The notes beneath the pieces were generated by a model. That model searched no databases and was not told where the DNA came from. It saw only the letters and a program-made list of their open reading frames with translations. This document shows positions 46,022-54,025 of a stretch of 64,000 bases of DNA, in pieces. The DNA is from Micromonospora chaiyaphumensis (GTDB lineage Bacteria > Actinomycetota > Actinomycetes > Mycobacteriales > Micromonosporaceae). Within the stretch, counting starts at the first letter, position 1. Each line of letters starts with the position of its first letter. The stretch is from assembly GCF_900091435.1 (NCBI RefSeq), contig NZ_FMCS01000013.1:120566-184565 (forward strand), read 5' to 3'. The translations under genes were made by a program, and so were the position numbers.

Positions 46022-46561
46022 TCAGGCCACGGGGGCGCCCAGGTCGAGCCACATGAAGACCTCGTCCCGGTCGTCGCCCGGGGCGAGACGCAGGGCGCCG
46101 GGCAGCCGCCCGACCTCCCGGTACCCGAGACGCTCGTAGAACCCGCACAGGCCCAGCCCGTCCCGCACGGTCACGTGCAGCGCCGCCAGGCCCAGCTCCC
46201 GGGCGATCCGCTCGGCCTCACGCATCAGCGCCGCGCCGTAGCCGCGCCCCTGCGTGCCGGGGTGCACCATGACCCGCTTCAGCACCCGCCAGTGCGCCTT
46301 CAGGTGGAACCGGTTGTCCCCGATGATCAGCACGCCGGCGAGGCGATCCCCCTCGTACGCGGCCAGCAGCCGGTCCGGCCCGTCGGCGATCGCCGCGAAG
46401 GTCGCCGCGGCCATGGGCCGCACGTCGGCCTCGGTCACCGGGGCGACGAAGCCGACCGCTCCGCCGGCGTTGGTCACGTCCACCCAGAGGGCGATGATCT
46501 GCTCGCGCAGCTCAGGGGTGAGGTCGGGGTCGAGGACGAAGCGCAGGGTCACGCCCGCCAT
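46022..46561 (-). CDS. GNAT-family N-acetyltransferase
   Basis: A 179-residue acetyl-CoA-dependent acyltransferase: AAYEGDRLAGVLIIGDN (beta 4), VLKRVMVHPGTQGRGYGAALMREAERIAREL (motif A with the Q-x-x-G-x-G/A pantetheine loop) and GLAALHVTVRDGLGLCGFYERLGYREVG (motif B). The substrate is unknown. The Met at 46561 (MAGVTLRFVLDPDLT) is preferred over 46606, whose extra 15 residues are Arg-rich and lie within 15 bp of the tRNA-Leu end. Confidence 0.88.
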   Translation of the reverse strand: MAGVTLRFVLDPDLTPELREQIIALWVDVTNAGGAVGFVAPVTEADVRPMAAATFAAIADGPDRLLAAYEGDRLAGVLIIGDNRFHLKAHWRVLKRVMVHPGTQGRGYGAALMREAERIARELGLAALHVTVRDGLGLCGFYERLGYREVGRLPGALRLAPGDDRDEVFMWLDLGAPVA

Positions 46562-46620
46562 CCTGCGCGAGACGACGCGACGCCGACCCGGGTTCGTGAT
46601 CCTCACGACATCGGGTTAAG

Positions 46621-46704
46621 TGCGGGAGAGGGGAGTCGAACCCCCACGTCCTTTCGGACAATAGGACCTAAACCTATCGCGCCTGCCTGTTACGCCACTC
46701 CCGC
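46621..46704 (-). tRNA. tRNA-Leu (anticodon TAG)
   Basis: On the minus strand: acceptor GCGGGAG pairs with CTCCCGC, discriminator A at 46621, anticodon loop TTTAGGT giving TAG (reads CUA/CUN), and the long class II variable arm GTCC-GAAA-GGAC typical of leucine tRNAs. CCA is not encoded. Its first 15 nt overlap the 3' end of the HNH gene. Confidence 0.96.
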
Positions 46705-47589
46705 AGACCCGCTGAGTCTAGTGCGTCGGGACTCGAGCGTGATGAGCCCAGCCTCCCGGAGGATCGCCTGGACGGTGCGATGGCTGATCGCCGGGCGGCT
46801 GCCCGAGGCATCGGTCAGCGCCTCGGCGATTTTCCGAGAGCCGGCCTCAGGGTGTGCGAGTGCAAACCGGATGACGGGGTCCCGGAACCGGTCCTGGACC
46901 GGCCGGTCACGGACCCGCGGTGGCGGTGTGACGGTTCCCGTTGCCTCAAGACGTCGCCGCAGCCTGCTCACGTGGTCTCTTGTGCAGCCGAGAAGGCGAG
47001 CGACCTCCACGGTGGTCATGCGGCCGGCACTGACCTCGCCGACCAGAGTTTCGACCTCCGGCAGGGACCCGCCGTCGGAAGCGAGGCGGGCCGAGGCGTG
47101 CGGCGGGGTGGACGCGCCGGCCTGCGTTCGCGCCCGCCCGGCGTAGGTCGAGGTCTGGCTGTGGCAGTTGGGACACAGCAATCGCAGGTTGGGTTGTCGG
47201 TTGTCGAGCCGGTCGCCGTTTACGTGGTCGACCTCGAGGATGAGGGGAGAGCCCTGCCACCTCGGGCCGAGACCACAGATGGCACATTGTTCCGGCACGC
47301 CGACGGCGGCCAGGGCGCGCCGGAGTCGGAACCCGGGTGTTCTCGCCGCGTCGGGCGGCAGCCGGACCAGAATCTCGGACGGTGGCTGCCGAGGACCCTG
47401 CATTCCGCGGCTGTGTCCCTGGCCCGTGAAGTGGGAGGTGTCGACGCCGAAGCGCCTCAGCTGCCGGCTGATGTGGGCGTGCGAGCCGCCGCTCATCGGC
47501 ACACGCAGCAGCCGCAGCACTCCCGCGATGCTCCGTGCCTCCGCGGCCGCGGCAGCAAGGGTTTCGGGGGAGTACTTGTAGCGAGGCAT
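46690..47589 (-). CDS. HNH endonuclease-domain protein with HTH and transposase-like C-terminus
   Basis: A 299-residue protein. The N-terminal module is a SAP/HTH-like segment with FGVDTSHFTGQGHSRG. A central HNH nuclease has the CxxC pair CAICG...CPNC framing LILEVDHVNGDRLDNRQPNLRLLCPNCHSQT. The C-terminal part has two HTH-like units, MTTVEVARLLGCTRDHVSRLRRRL and ALAHPEAGSRKIAEALTD...ISHRTVQAILREAGL, the latter resembling IS481-type transposase N-termini. The last four sense codons and the TAA stop lie inside tRNA-Leu on the same strand. This placement suggests acquisition next to the tRNA. Function is unproven; homing or restriction-like roles are possible. Confidence 0.82.
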   Translation of the reverse strand: MPRYKYSPETLAAAAAEARSIAGVLRLLRVPMSGGSHAHISRQLRRFGVDTSHFTGQGHSRGMQGPRQPPSEILVRLPPDAARTPGFRLRRALAAVGVPEQCAICGLGPRWQGSPLILEVDHVNGDRLDNRQPNLRLLCPNCHSQTSTYAGRARTQAGASTPPHASARLASDGGSLPEVETLVGEVSAGRMTTVEVARLLGCTRDHVSRLRRRLEATGTVTPPPRVRDRPVQDRFRDPVIRFALAHPEAGSRKIAEALTDASGSRPAISHRTVQAILREAGLITLESRRTRLSGSAGVA

Positions 47590-47620
47590 GTGCCGACGGT
47601 AACGGCGGCCCCCGACAGGC

Positions 47621-48091
47621 TCAGTCGAGGCCGAGATCGCGGCGCAGCTTGGCGACGTGTCCGGTGGCCTTCACGTTGTAGAGCGCCCGCTCGATCTTCC
47701 CGTCCTCGTCGACGACGAAGGTCGAGCGGATCACGCCGGTGACGGTGCGGCCGTACATCTGCTTCTCGCCGAACGCCCCGTACGCGGTCAGGACCGCCTT
47801 GTCGGTGTCGGCGACCAGCGGGAAGGTGATGGCGTCGCGGTCGCGGAACTTGGCCAGCTTCTCCGGCTTGTCGGGGGAGATGCCGACGACCTCGTAGCCG
47901 GCGGCCTGGAGCGAGGCGAGCGAGTCGCGGAAGTCGCAGGCCTGCTTGGTGCAGCCGGGGGTCATGGCGGCCGGGTACGCGTACAGGATGACCTTGCGGC
48001 CGCGCAGGTCGGCCAGGGAGAGGGTCCCGCCGCTGTCGGTGGGGAGGGTGAACTCGGGGGCGGGGTCGCCGGGCTTCAGGCGGTCGGTCAT
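47621..48091 (-). CDS. bcp: Thioredoxin-dependent peroxiredoxin (Bcp/PrxQ)
   Basis: Reduces hydrogen peroxide and organic hydroperoxides in the cytosol. The 156 residues are the usual length. The peroxidatic C47 and resolving C52 are in PGCTKQACDFRD, spaced five apart as in atypical 2-Cys PrxQ enzymes. The start LKPGDPAPEFTLPTDSGG and DEDGKIERALYNVKATGHV at the end are standard. It is transcribed away from the cobalt transporter genes. Confidence 0.95.
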   Translation of the reverse strand: MTDRLKPGDPAPEFTLPTDSGGTLSLADLRGRKVILYAYPAAMTPGCTKQACDFRDSLASLQAAGYEVVGISPDKPEKLAKFRDRDAITFPLVADTDKAVLTAYGAFGEKQMYGRTVTGVIRSTFVVDEDGKIERALYNVKATGHVAKLRRDLGLD

Positions 48092-48164
48092 GGCGCAGAC
48101 GATACCGCCGTGGCCGGGTCCGGGGCGGGTGGCGACGCGCCGCGCGCGTGATGATCACCATGGC

Positions 48165-48207
48165 TTGTTGCAAGGGATTGGCAACAACGGCCCCGCGCAA
48201 ATAGGCT
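48165..48207 (+). promoter_or_regulatory. cbiM promoter with overlapping operator-like inverted repeat
   Basis: Inverted repeat TTGTTGC (48165-48171) / GCAACAA (48181-48187), 9-nt spacer, perfect arms. It overlaps a -35 TTGGCA (48178-48183); the -10 TAGGCT is at 48202-48207 after 18 bp. Transcription would start at or next to the GTG of cbiM (48214). The overlap fits metal-responsive repression. Confidence 0.65.
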
Positions 48208-48213
48208 CAGCGC

Positions 48214-48933
48214 GTGGAAACCCTGGCGATGCACATCTCGAACGGGATCATCGACGGTCCCGTCGCCGCGGTGTTCGCGGCCCTCGCGCTTGCCGCGCTC
48301 ACCTTCTGCGTGCTGCGCGGGCGCCGTGACCTCGACGACCGGCTGGCCCCGATGGCGGGCCTCGTGGCCGCGTTCATCTTCGCCGTGCAGATGCTCAACT
48401 TCCCGATCTTCACGGCCGGGGTCAGCGGCCACCTGCTCGGCGGCGCCCTCGCCGCGCTGCTGGTCGGCCCGTGGGTGGGCGCGCTCTGCGTCGCCGTGGT
48501 GCTGGTCGTGCAGGCGCTGGTCTTCGGCGACGGCGGCGTGGCCATGCTCGGCCTCAACATCACCAACATGGCGCTCCTCGGCACCGCCGCCGCCTACCTG
48601 CTGATCGCGCTGCTGCTGCGGGTGCTGCCGCGCACCCCGACCGGGCTCGGCGTCACCGCGTTCGTCTCCGCGCTGGTCAGCGTCGTGGTGGCCTCCCAGG
48701 GGTTCGTCCTCCAGTACTGGCTGGGCGGCACCACCGACCTGGGCGGCAACCTGGCCGGGCTGGCCGGCACGATGGCCGGCGTCCACCTGCTGATCGGCAT
48801 CGGCGAGGGCCTGATCACGGCGACCACGGTGGTCACCGTCGCGAAGGTGCGCCCCGACCTGGTGTACGCCCTGCGCGCCCTCAAGCCGGCCGTGCCGGCT
48901 CCCGCCGTCCCGGTCGCCGGAGGTGCCCGATGA
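48214..48933 (+). CDS. cbiM: Cobalt/nickel ECF transporter substrate-binding membrane protein CbiM
   Basis: The S component of a Co2+/Ni2+ energy-coupling-factor importer. The 239 residues have about six helices. The mature-type N-terminus MHISNGIID places the metal-binding Met-His-Ile-x-(D/N)-G motif near the start, where the His coordinates the metal; here it follows a five-residue GTG-initiated stub (METLA). This stub might be removed, or translation may begin at the inner ATG (48229). NMALLGTAAAYLL and the VHLLIGIGEGLITA segment are typical. It is first of four overlapping genes. Confidence 0.93.
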   Translation: METLAMHISNGIIDGPVAAVFAALALAALTFCVLRGRRDLDDRLAPMAGLVAAFIFAVQMLNFPIFTAGVSGHLLGGALAALLVGPWVGALCVAVVLVVQALVFGDGGVAMLGLNITNMALLGTAAAYLLIALLLRVLPRTPTGLGVTAFVSALVSVVVASQGFVLQYWLGGTTDLGGNLAGLAGTMAGVHLLIGIGEGLITATTVVTVAKVRPDLVYALRALKPAVPAPAVPVAGGAR

Positions 48934-49340
48934 GCAAGCGTTCCTGGCCGTTCGTGCTCGGCGGCCTGCTGGTCGCCCTGGTGCTGGCCGGCGTGGTCAG
49001 CAACTACGCCTCGGCGCACCCGGACGGGCTCGACTCGTCGCTGCTCAAGGGCTGCACGGTGAACGCCGACGACGAGATCACCGGCGGCAGCTGCCCGGCG
49101 CAGCAGGCGAAGGACCACGAGCTGGCCGACAGCCCGCTCGCCGACTACGGCGTGCGCGGGGTGAGCAACGGCTTCCTCTCCACCGGCCTGTCCGGCGTGC
49201 TGGGCGTGCTGCTCACCTTCGCCATCGGCGGCGGCCTGTTCTGGCTGGCCCGCCGCCGCGGCCCGGCAACAGGCGCGGCGACCGATCAGGCCGGCCCCGC
49301 CACCGACGAGCGGCCGGCGCGCGCCGCCGGCACCCGCTGA
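48930..49340 (+). CDS. cbiN: CbiN-like PDGLE-domain accessory protein
   Basis: A 136-residue membrane protein with an N-terminal helix (WPFVLGGLLVALVLAGVVSNYA), the SAHPDGLDSS motif characteristic of the PDGLE domain and a second helix (VLGVLLTFAIGGGLFWLARRR) before a polar tail. It works with CbiM in metal loading. The ATGA overlap with cbiM shows coupling. Confidence 0.9.
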   Translation: MSKRSWPFVLGGLLVALVLAGVVSNYASAHPDGLDSSLLKGCTVNADDEITGGSCPAQQAKDHELADSPLADYGVRGVSNGFLSTGLSGVLGVLLTFAIGGGLFWLARRRGPATGAATDQAGPATDERPARAAGTR

Positions 49341-49347
49341 GCCGCGG

Positions 49348-50118
49348 ATGGGTGCCGGTCACGTCCACGTGCTCTACCGCGAGTCGTCCTCGCCGGTGCA
49401 CCGCCTGCCGCCGGAGGTGAAGATCGCCGCGATGGTGCTGTTCACCGTGGCGGTGGTCGCCACGCCCCGGGCCGCGTACTGGGCCTTCGGCGGTTACGCC
49501 CTGCTGGTCGCCGCCGTGGCGGCGCTGGCCCGGGTGGGGCCCCGGTGGCTGCTCGGCCGGGCGCTCATCGAGCTGCCGTTCGTGCTGTTCGCGTTCGCAC
49601 TGCCGTTCTTCGGCACCGGCGAGCGGGTCGACGTGGCCGGGCTGAGCCTCTCCGTCGACGGGCTGCACGGCGCGTGGAACATCCTGGCCAAGGGCACGCT
49701 CGGCGTACTCGCGTCGCTGCTGCTGGCGGCGACCACGACGACGCGGGACCTGATCGTCGGCCTGGACCGGCTGCGTTGCCCGCAGATCCTCACCCAGATC
49801 GCCACCTTCATGCTGCGCTACCTGGACGTGCTGGTGGGCGAGGCCCGGCGGATGCGGGTGGCCCGGATGTCGCGGGGCGACGACCCGCGCTTCCTCTGGC
49901 AGCTCCGCGGGTTCGCCGCCGGGGTCGGCGCGCTCTTCCTGCGCGCGTTCGAGCGGGGCGAGCGGGTCTACCTGGCCATGGTCTCCCGGGGCTACACGGG
50001 CCGGATGCCGGCGGTGTGGCAGGGCGCGGGCGCGGCCACGGCGGGCCAGTGGGCGGCCGCCGCGACCGTGCCGGCCATCGCGGCCACCATCGCCGCCGTC
50101 GCGCTCGTCCTGACATGA
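49348..50118 (+). CDS. cbiQ: ECF transporter T component CbiQ
   Basis: The 256-residue transmembrane coupling protein of the Co/Ni importer. It begins with the RLPPEVKIAAMVLFTVAVVATPR EcfT start, has four to six helices, and carries the two coupling helices with Ala-Arg-Gly-like signatures, EARRMRVARMSRGDD and AFERGERVYLAMVSRGYTG, which contact the ATPase. It overlaps cbiO by 4 bp. Confidence 0.93.
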   Translation: MGAGHVHVLYRESSSPVHRLPPEVKIAAMVLFTVAVVATPRAAYWAFGGYALLVAAVAALARVGPRWLLGRALIELPFVLFAFALPFFGTGERVDVAGLSLSVDGLHGAWNILAKGTLGVLASLLLAATTTTRDLIVGLDRLRCPQILTQIATFMLRYLDVLVGEARRMRVARMSRGDDPRFLWQLRGFAAGVGALFLRAFERGERVYLAMVSRGYTGRMPAVWQGAGAATAGQWAAAATVPAIAATIAAVALVLT

Positions 50119-50876
50119 TCGGGTACGTGCAGCAGCCGCCCTCCCTGGACGTCCGTGGCGTCCGGTACGCGTATCCGGACGGTCACGTCGCCCTGCACGG
50201 GGTGGACCTGACCGTGCCGCGCGGCGACCGGGTGGCCCTGCTCGGGCCGAACGGCGCCGGCAAGACCACCCTGGTGCTGCACCTCAACGGCATCCTCACC
50301 CCGACCGGGGGCACGGTCAGCGTGGGCGGCCTGACGGTGAGCCGGGAGCGGGACACCCTCGCCGAGATCCGCCGTCGGGTCGGCATCGTCTTCCAGGATC
50401 CCGACGACCAGCTCTTCCTGCCCACTGTCGCCGAGGACGTCGCGTTCGGGCCGGCCAACCTGGGGCTGCGCGGGGCGGAACTGGCCGCCCGGGTGGACGA
50501 GGCCCTCGCCGCGGTGGGGATGGCCGAGCACCGGGACCGCGCGCCGCACCACCTCTCGTTCGGGCAGCGCCGCCGGGTGGCGGTGGCCACCGTGCTGGCC
50601 ATGCGCCCGGAGATCCTGGTGCTGGACGAGCCGTCGTCGAACCTCGACCCGGCCGCCCGCCGGGAGCTGGCGGAGATCCTGCGCGGCCTCCCGGTGACCC
50701 TGCTCATGGTGACCCACGACCTGCCGTACGCGGCGGAGCTGTGCGACCGGTCGGTGATCCTGGACGCCGGCCGGGTCGTGGCCGACGCCCCGACCCTGGA
50801 GCTGCTCTCCGACGAGCGCCTGCTCGCCGAGCACCGCCTGGAGCTGCCCTACGGTTTCGTGCCCCGCCCGTCCTGA
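50115..50876 (+). CDS. cbiO: ECF transporter ATPase CbiO
   Basis: A 253-residue ABC ATPase that drives metal import. Walker A GPNGAGKT is at 44-51, the Q loop at FQDPDDQLF (with the ECF-type DPDDQ signature), signature LSFGQ in HHLSFGQRRRVAVA, Walker B ILVLDEPSS and the switch His in VTHDLPYA. The ATG at 50115 overlaps the cbiQ stop. Only one ATPase is encoded, so it would act as a homodimer. Confidence 0.95.
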   Translation: MIGYVQQPPSLDVRGVRYAYPDGHVALHGVDLTVPRGDRVALLGPNGAGKTTLVLHLNGILTPTGGTVSVGGLTVSRERDTLAEIRRRVGIVFQDPDDQLFLPTVAEDVAFGPANLGLRGAELAARVDEALAAVGMAEHRDRAPHHLSFGQRRRVAVATVLAMRPEILVLDEPSSNLDPAARRELAEILRGLPVTLLMVTHDLPYAAELCDRSVILDAGRVVADAPTLELLSDERLLAEHRLELPYGFVPRPS

Positions 50877-50877
50877 G

Positions 50878-51969
50878 TCAGCGGGCGACGGGGGTCGCCG
50901 GTGTGTTGCGGGCGGCCCGGGAGGCGGTGCGCAGGCGGAGCAGCCCGGCGGCGACCGCGCCGAGGCCGGTGGCCAGGGCCACGGTGACCAGGACGCGCGC
51001 GAGGTCGGGCGGGCCGGCGACCGGGGCCACCGAGCGGGACAGGACGGCCAGGTTCGAGACGCCGGCGAACAGGGTGAGGCAGGCGCCCGCCAGGGCCAGG
51101 GCGAAGTCGGCGGCCGGGCGCCGGGCCAGCGCGTAGCCGCCGGCGGCGAGCGCGCCCAGCCCGGTGAGCAGCGTCCACACCTGCCCGGTGAGCAGGTCGA
51201 GGAGCACCCCGCCGGCGCCGGCGGCACCGGCGTCGAGGGCCTTGCCGACGGTGAGCGCCACGGCCGCCGCCCCGCCCAGGGCGAGCAGCGCGCCCGCGCC
51301 GCGCAGCGCACGGACGCCGGTGGCGGTGCCGGCCGGGACCAGGCCGGCCGCGCCGATCACCAGGAAGCCGAGGGTGGCGGCCACCCACCACGGGTACGCG
51401 TCGGGCGGCGGCACCCAGTCCAGGGTGCCGCGCACCTCGATCGTGCCGGTGCCGGCGCGCAGCGGCACCACCCAGTCGCGGACCCGCTGCTCGCGGTCGG
51501 GGGCGGCGGCCACCTGGGCCGGCGGGTCGGCTTCCCGCCAGAGCGTCCGCTGGTCGTGCCAGCGGACGCTCTGCCCGTCGGAGACCCGCCGCCAGACCGG
51601 CGCGGCGGCCGGGTCGGCCTCCGGCGGGAGCTGGGTGTCCCCGGCGAGGGTGCGGTTGAGGTAGGTGGCGGGGGAGCGGCTGTTCTCGTACACGCCGCCG
51701 GGCCCGATCCGCAGGTACGGCTCGCCGGAGTAGCCGAGCACCTCGACGTCGGCGGGGGTGCGGTTGGTCAGTTCGAGGCGGGCGCCGGCCTCGACCATCC
51801 GGGCGGTGAGGCCGGGCTGGGCCGGGCCGATGCCGGTGACCTCGGCCCGGTAGTCGGTGCCGTCGGGGGCGTCGGCGCCGTGCGCGGCGGCGGGGCCGGC
51901 GAGGGCGAGGAGGGCGGCGAGCGCGGCGGTGACCACCACGGCGGCCCGCCGCAGCGGTGCGGGGATCAC
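50878..51969 (-). CDS. Envelope membrane protein with possible N-terminal-His mature end, unknown function
   Basis: A 363-residue protein with a Sec signal peptide (about residues 1-29, AAVVVTAALAALLALAGPAAA) whose predicted cleavage leaves His30 at the mature N-terminus (HGADAPDGT). A beta-rich extracellular domain follows (30-190) with LELTNRTPADVEVLGYSGEPYLRIGPGGVYEN and two Trp-rich segments. Six or so helices make up residues 195-350. The GTG start overlaps the DsbA stop by 4 bp. I do not recognise a named family. Linkage to a DsbA-like protein, DoxX/MauE protein and the divergent CopCD/YcnI genes suggests a copper or redox role, by inference. Confidence 0.75.
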   Translation of the reverse strand: MIPAPLRRAAVVVTAALAALLALAGPAAAHGADAPDGTDYRAEVTGIGPAQPGLTARMVEAGARLELTNRTPADVEVLGYSGEPYLRIGPGGVYENSRSPATYLNRTLAGDTQLPPEADPAAAPVWRRVSDGQSVRWHDQRTLWREADPPAQVAAAPDREQRVRDWVVPLRAGTGTIEVRGTLDWVPPPDAYPWWVAATLGFLVIGAAGLVPAGTATGVRALRGAGALLALGGAAAVALTVGKALDAGAAGAGGVLLDLLTGQVWTLLTGLGALAAGGYALARRPAADFALALAGACLTLFAGVSNLAVLSRSVAPVAGPPDLARVLVTVALATGLGAVAAGLLRLRTASRAARNTPATPVAR

Positions 51970-52682
51970 TTGCCGGCCGCCTCCACGGCCGCCCGGATGC
52001 CCTCCGGGGTGCGGTCCTCGACGTCCTTGCCGTTGACCCGGATGGTCGGGGTGCCCGTGACGCCGGACTTGCTGGCGTCCTCGGTGACGTGCTCGGTCCA
52101 CGTCTTGTACTTCCCGTCCCGCACGCAGGAGCCGAAGTCGTCGCGGTTGAGCCCGACGCCCGCGCCGAGGCCGATGAGCTCCTCGTCGCTGAGCCCGGCG
52201 CTGCCCTCGGCCGGCTGCTGGGCGAAGAGCTGGTCGGTGAACTCCTTGAACTTCCCGCCCTGTGCGGCGCAGCCGGCGGCGGCCGAGGAGCGGGTGGAGT
52301 ACTCGGTGGTGGAGAAGCGGTTGAGGAAGGCCACCGGGTGGAAGTTCACCCGGATCTTGTCCTCGCTGATCAGCTGGTTGAGTGTCGCGCCGCTGGTCTC
52401 CTGGAACCGCTTGCAGACCGGGCAGAGGTAGTCCTCGTAGAGGTCGACGGTGACCGGGCCCTGGCCGAGGACGACGGCCGTGCCGGGCGGGTTGGCGCCG
52501 GGCGGGGTGGTGAAGGTCTCCGACTTCTGGCTGGAGTAGACCGCCCAGCCGATCAACCCGGCGATCACCAGCACCACCACGGCGGCGACGGAGGTCCAGA
52601 TCGTGCGGGTGCGCCGCTTCTCGCGGGCGATCTGGGCGCGGACCACCTGGGCCGCGTTCTTCCGCCCCTTGCGACTACTCAT
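51966..52682 (-). CDS. DsbA-family membrane-anchored thiol oxidoreductase
   Basis: A 238-residue protein: a basic cytoplasmic N-terminus, one membrane helix (SVAAVVVLVIAGLIGWAVYSS) and an extracytoplasmic thioredoxin-fold domain with the redox motif C87-P-V-C90 in DLYEDYLCPVCKRFQE. A cis-Pro region TGTPTIRVNGK follows. Two further Cys (AAGCAAQ and FGSCVRD) may pair. It forms or isomerises disulfides in exported proteins. It overlaps the DoxX/MauE gene by 8 bp, a likely electron-transfer partner. Confidence 0.93.
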   Translation of the reverse strand: MSSRKGRKNAAQVVRAQIAREKRRTRTIWTSVAAVVVLVIAGLIGWAVYSSQKSETFTTPPGANPPGTAVVLGQGPVTVDLYEDYLCPVCKRFQETSGATLNQLISEDKIRVNFHPVAFLNRFSTTEYSTRSSAAAGCAAQGGKFKEFTDQLFAQQPAEGSAGLSDEELIGLGAGVGLNRDDFGSCVRDGKYKTWTEHVTEDASKSGVTGTPTIRVNGKDVEDRTPEGIRAAVEAAGK

Positions 52683-53190
52683 CGTCGACCTCCACGGTGT
52701 CGCCCGCCAGCCAGCCGTCCACCGAGAACGGGGTGCGGGGCCAGCTCAGCAGGAACCCGGCCAGTACCAGGAAACCCAGGTCCCGGAGGATCTCCGGGAG
52801 GTAGCTCGGTGCCTGGCCGGCGGCGAGCTGCCCGCCGCTGCCGAAGCACCCGCAGTCGATGGCCAGGCCACGGGACCAGGCCGAGGCGATGCCGGTGACG
52901 AAGACCACGAGCAGTACGGCGGAGATGCCGGCCGTCACCCGGGTGGCCAGCCCGACGAGCAGGAGCACGCCGAGCGCCAGTTCGACGAAGGGCAGCGCCG
53001 CGCCGATCACGGTGGCCAGGTCGTACGGCATCACCTGGTAGGCGTTGACCGCCCGGCCGGAGGCGGCCAGGTCGTCGATCTTCGAGGCGCCGGCGAGCAG
53101 CCAGACGGCGGCCAGGCCGAGGCGGGCCGCGATGCCGAGCCAGGGCCGGACGGCGGGCCAGCGGCCGGACCGGGTGGGGTGTGCGGTCAC
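52675..53190 (-). CDS. DoxX/MauE-family redox-associated membrane protein
   Basis: A four-helix membrane protein of about 171 residues: LGIAARLGLAAVWLLAGASKIDDL is the DoxX/MauE first helix. A Cys-Gly-Cys motif in LAIDCGCFGSGGQLA sits between helices 3 and 4, as in MauE. Proteins of this type move electrons to thioredoxin-like partners. It overlaps the DsbA-like gene. The GTG at 53190 is the likeliest start, though its ribosome site is weak; longer open frame upstream belongs to other genes. Confidence 0.85.
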   Translation of the reverse strand: MTAHPTRSGRWPAVRPWLGIAARLGLAAVWLLAGASKIDDLAASGRAVNAYQVMPYDLATVIGAALPFVELALGVLLLVGLATRVTAGISAVLLVVFVTGIASAWSRGLAIDCGCFGSGGQLAAGQAPSYLPEILRDLGFLVLAGFLLSWPRTPFSVDGWLAGDTVEVDDE

Positions 53191-53228
53191 GGTCGTTGGT
53201 CGCTTCGGATCCGAGGAAAGTTCCACGA

Positions 53229-53816
53229 TCAACCGGTCAACGCGTCGCCGGCGGCCTCGACCAGCTCGTCGCGGGCCCGGGCGACGCGGGAGCGGATGGT
53301 GCCCACCGGCACCCCCTCCACGGCGGCGGCCTCGGCGTACGACAGGCCGAGCAGCTGGGTGAGCACGAACGCCGAGCGCCGCTCCGCGGGGAGCCGGCGG
53401 ACCAGGTCGGTGGCCCCGAGCTGCCCGGCCGGGTCCGGGTGGGGCCGTTCGGTGGCCGCGTGGGCGGCGAGCCGCGCGTCCAGCCGGCGGCGGCGGACCA
53501 CGGTGCGCAGGTGGTCGGCGCAGGCCCGCCGGGCGATGCCGAGCAGCCAGGTCCGCGCGGTGGACCGCCCCTCGAAACCGGGCAGCGCCCGGAACGCCCG
53601 CAGGTACGTCTCCTGGGTCAGGTCGTCGGCGCTGTCCGGGTCGACCAGGGCGGCGGCGAAGCGCCACACCTCGGCCTGGGTGGCCCGGACGAAGGCGGCC
53701 TGGGCCACCGGGTCGCCCTCCCGGGCGGCCAGCGCCCAGTCGGTCGCGCTGTCCCGGGCAGCCTCGCGAGCCGCCGCGGGGCGGTCGGCGGAGGTGTCGC
53801 GCGGGGCAGGGATCAC
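53229..53816 (-). CDS. ECF sigma factor (SigC-like)
   Basis: A 195-residue extracytoplasmic-function sigma factor. Region 2 runs through AFVRATQAEVWRFAAALVDP and DDLTQETYLRAFRALPGFEG (2.2-2.4). Region 4 includes LPAERRSAFVLTQLLGLSYAEAAAVEGVPVGTIRSRVARARDEL. It resembles the M. tuberculosis SigC group, which lacks a dedicated adjacent anti-sigma factor; none is seen here either. It lies 38 bp upstream of the DoxX/DsbA genes and diverges from copCD, so it may direct envelope or copper-stress transcription. Confidence 0.92.
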   Translation of the reverse strand: MIPAPRDTSADRPAAAREAARDSATDWALAAREGDPVAQAAFVRATQAEVWRFAAALVDPDSADDLTQETYLRAFRALPGFEGRSTARTWLLGIARRACADHLRTVVRRRRLDARLAAHAATERPHPDPAGQLGATDLVRRLPAERRSAFVLTQLLGLSYAEAAAVEGVPVGTIRSRVARARDELVEAAGDALTG

Positions 53817-54025
53817 GACAGACGAGGTTACGCGGCGTACCTGTGCCGGACAGGGTCCTTCGGCCCATTACGTGGTCCCGCCCACGCCGGGAACTTTTCC
53901 CGCCCGCCCGCCGACTACCCGAACGTGACATGCGACGACGCGCGTGCCGTCGGGCTGGCCGCGGCGACGGCGCCGGTGCGCGGATGAGGCCCGCTCGCCG
54001 GAGGCCGGGCGGTTCGGGAAGCATG

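Noticed and set aside
46621..47589. Prophage or integrative element at tRNA-Leu
   Set aside because: No integrase, no direct repeat of the tRNA 3' end in the window, and the HNH gene is at the 5' side of the tRNA, not the usual 3' attachment end.
48092..48213. Cobalamin riboswitch before cbiM
   Set aside because: The gap is too short, and no B12-box-like sequence is visible. The inverted repeat at the promoter is a better explanation.
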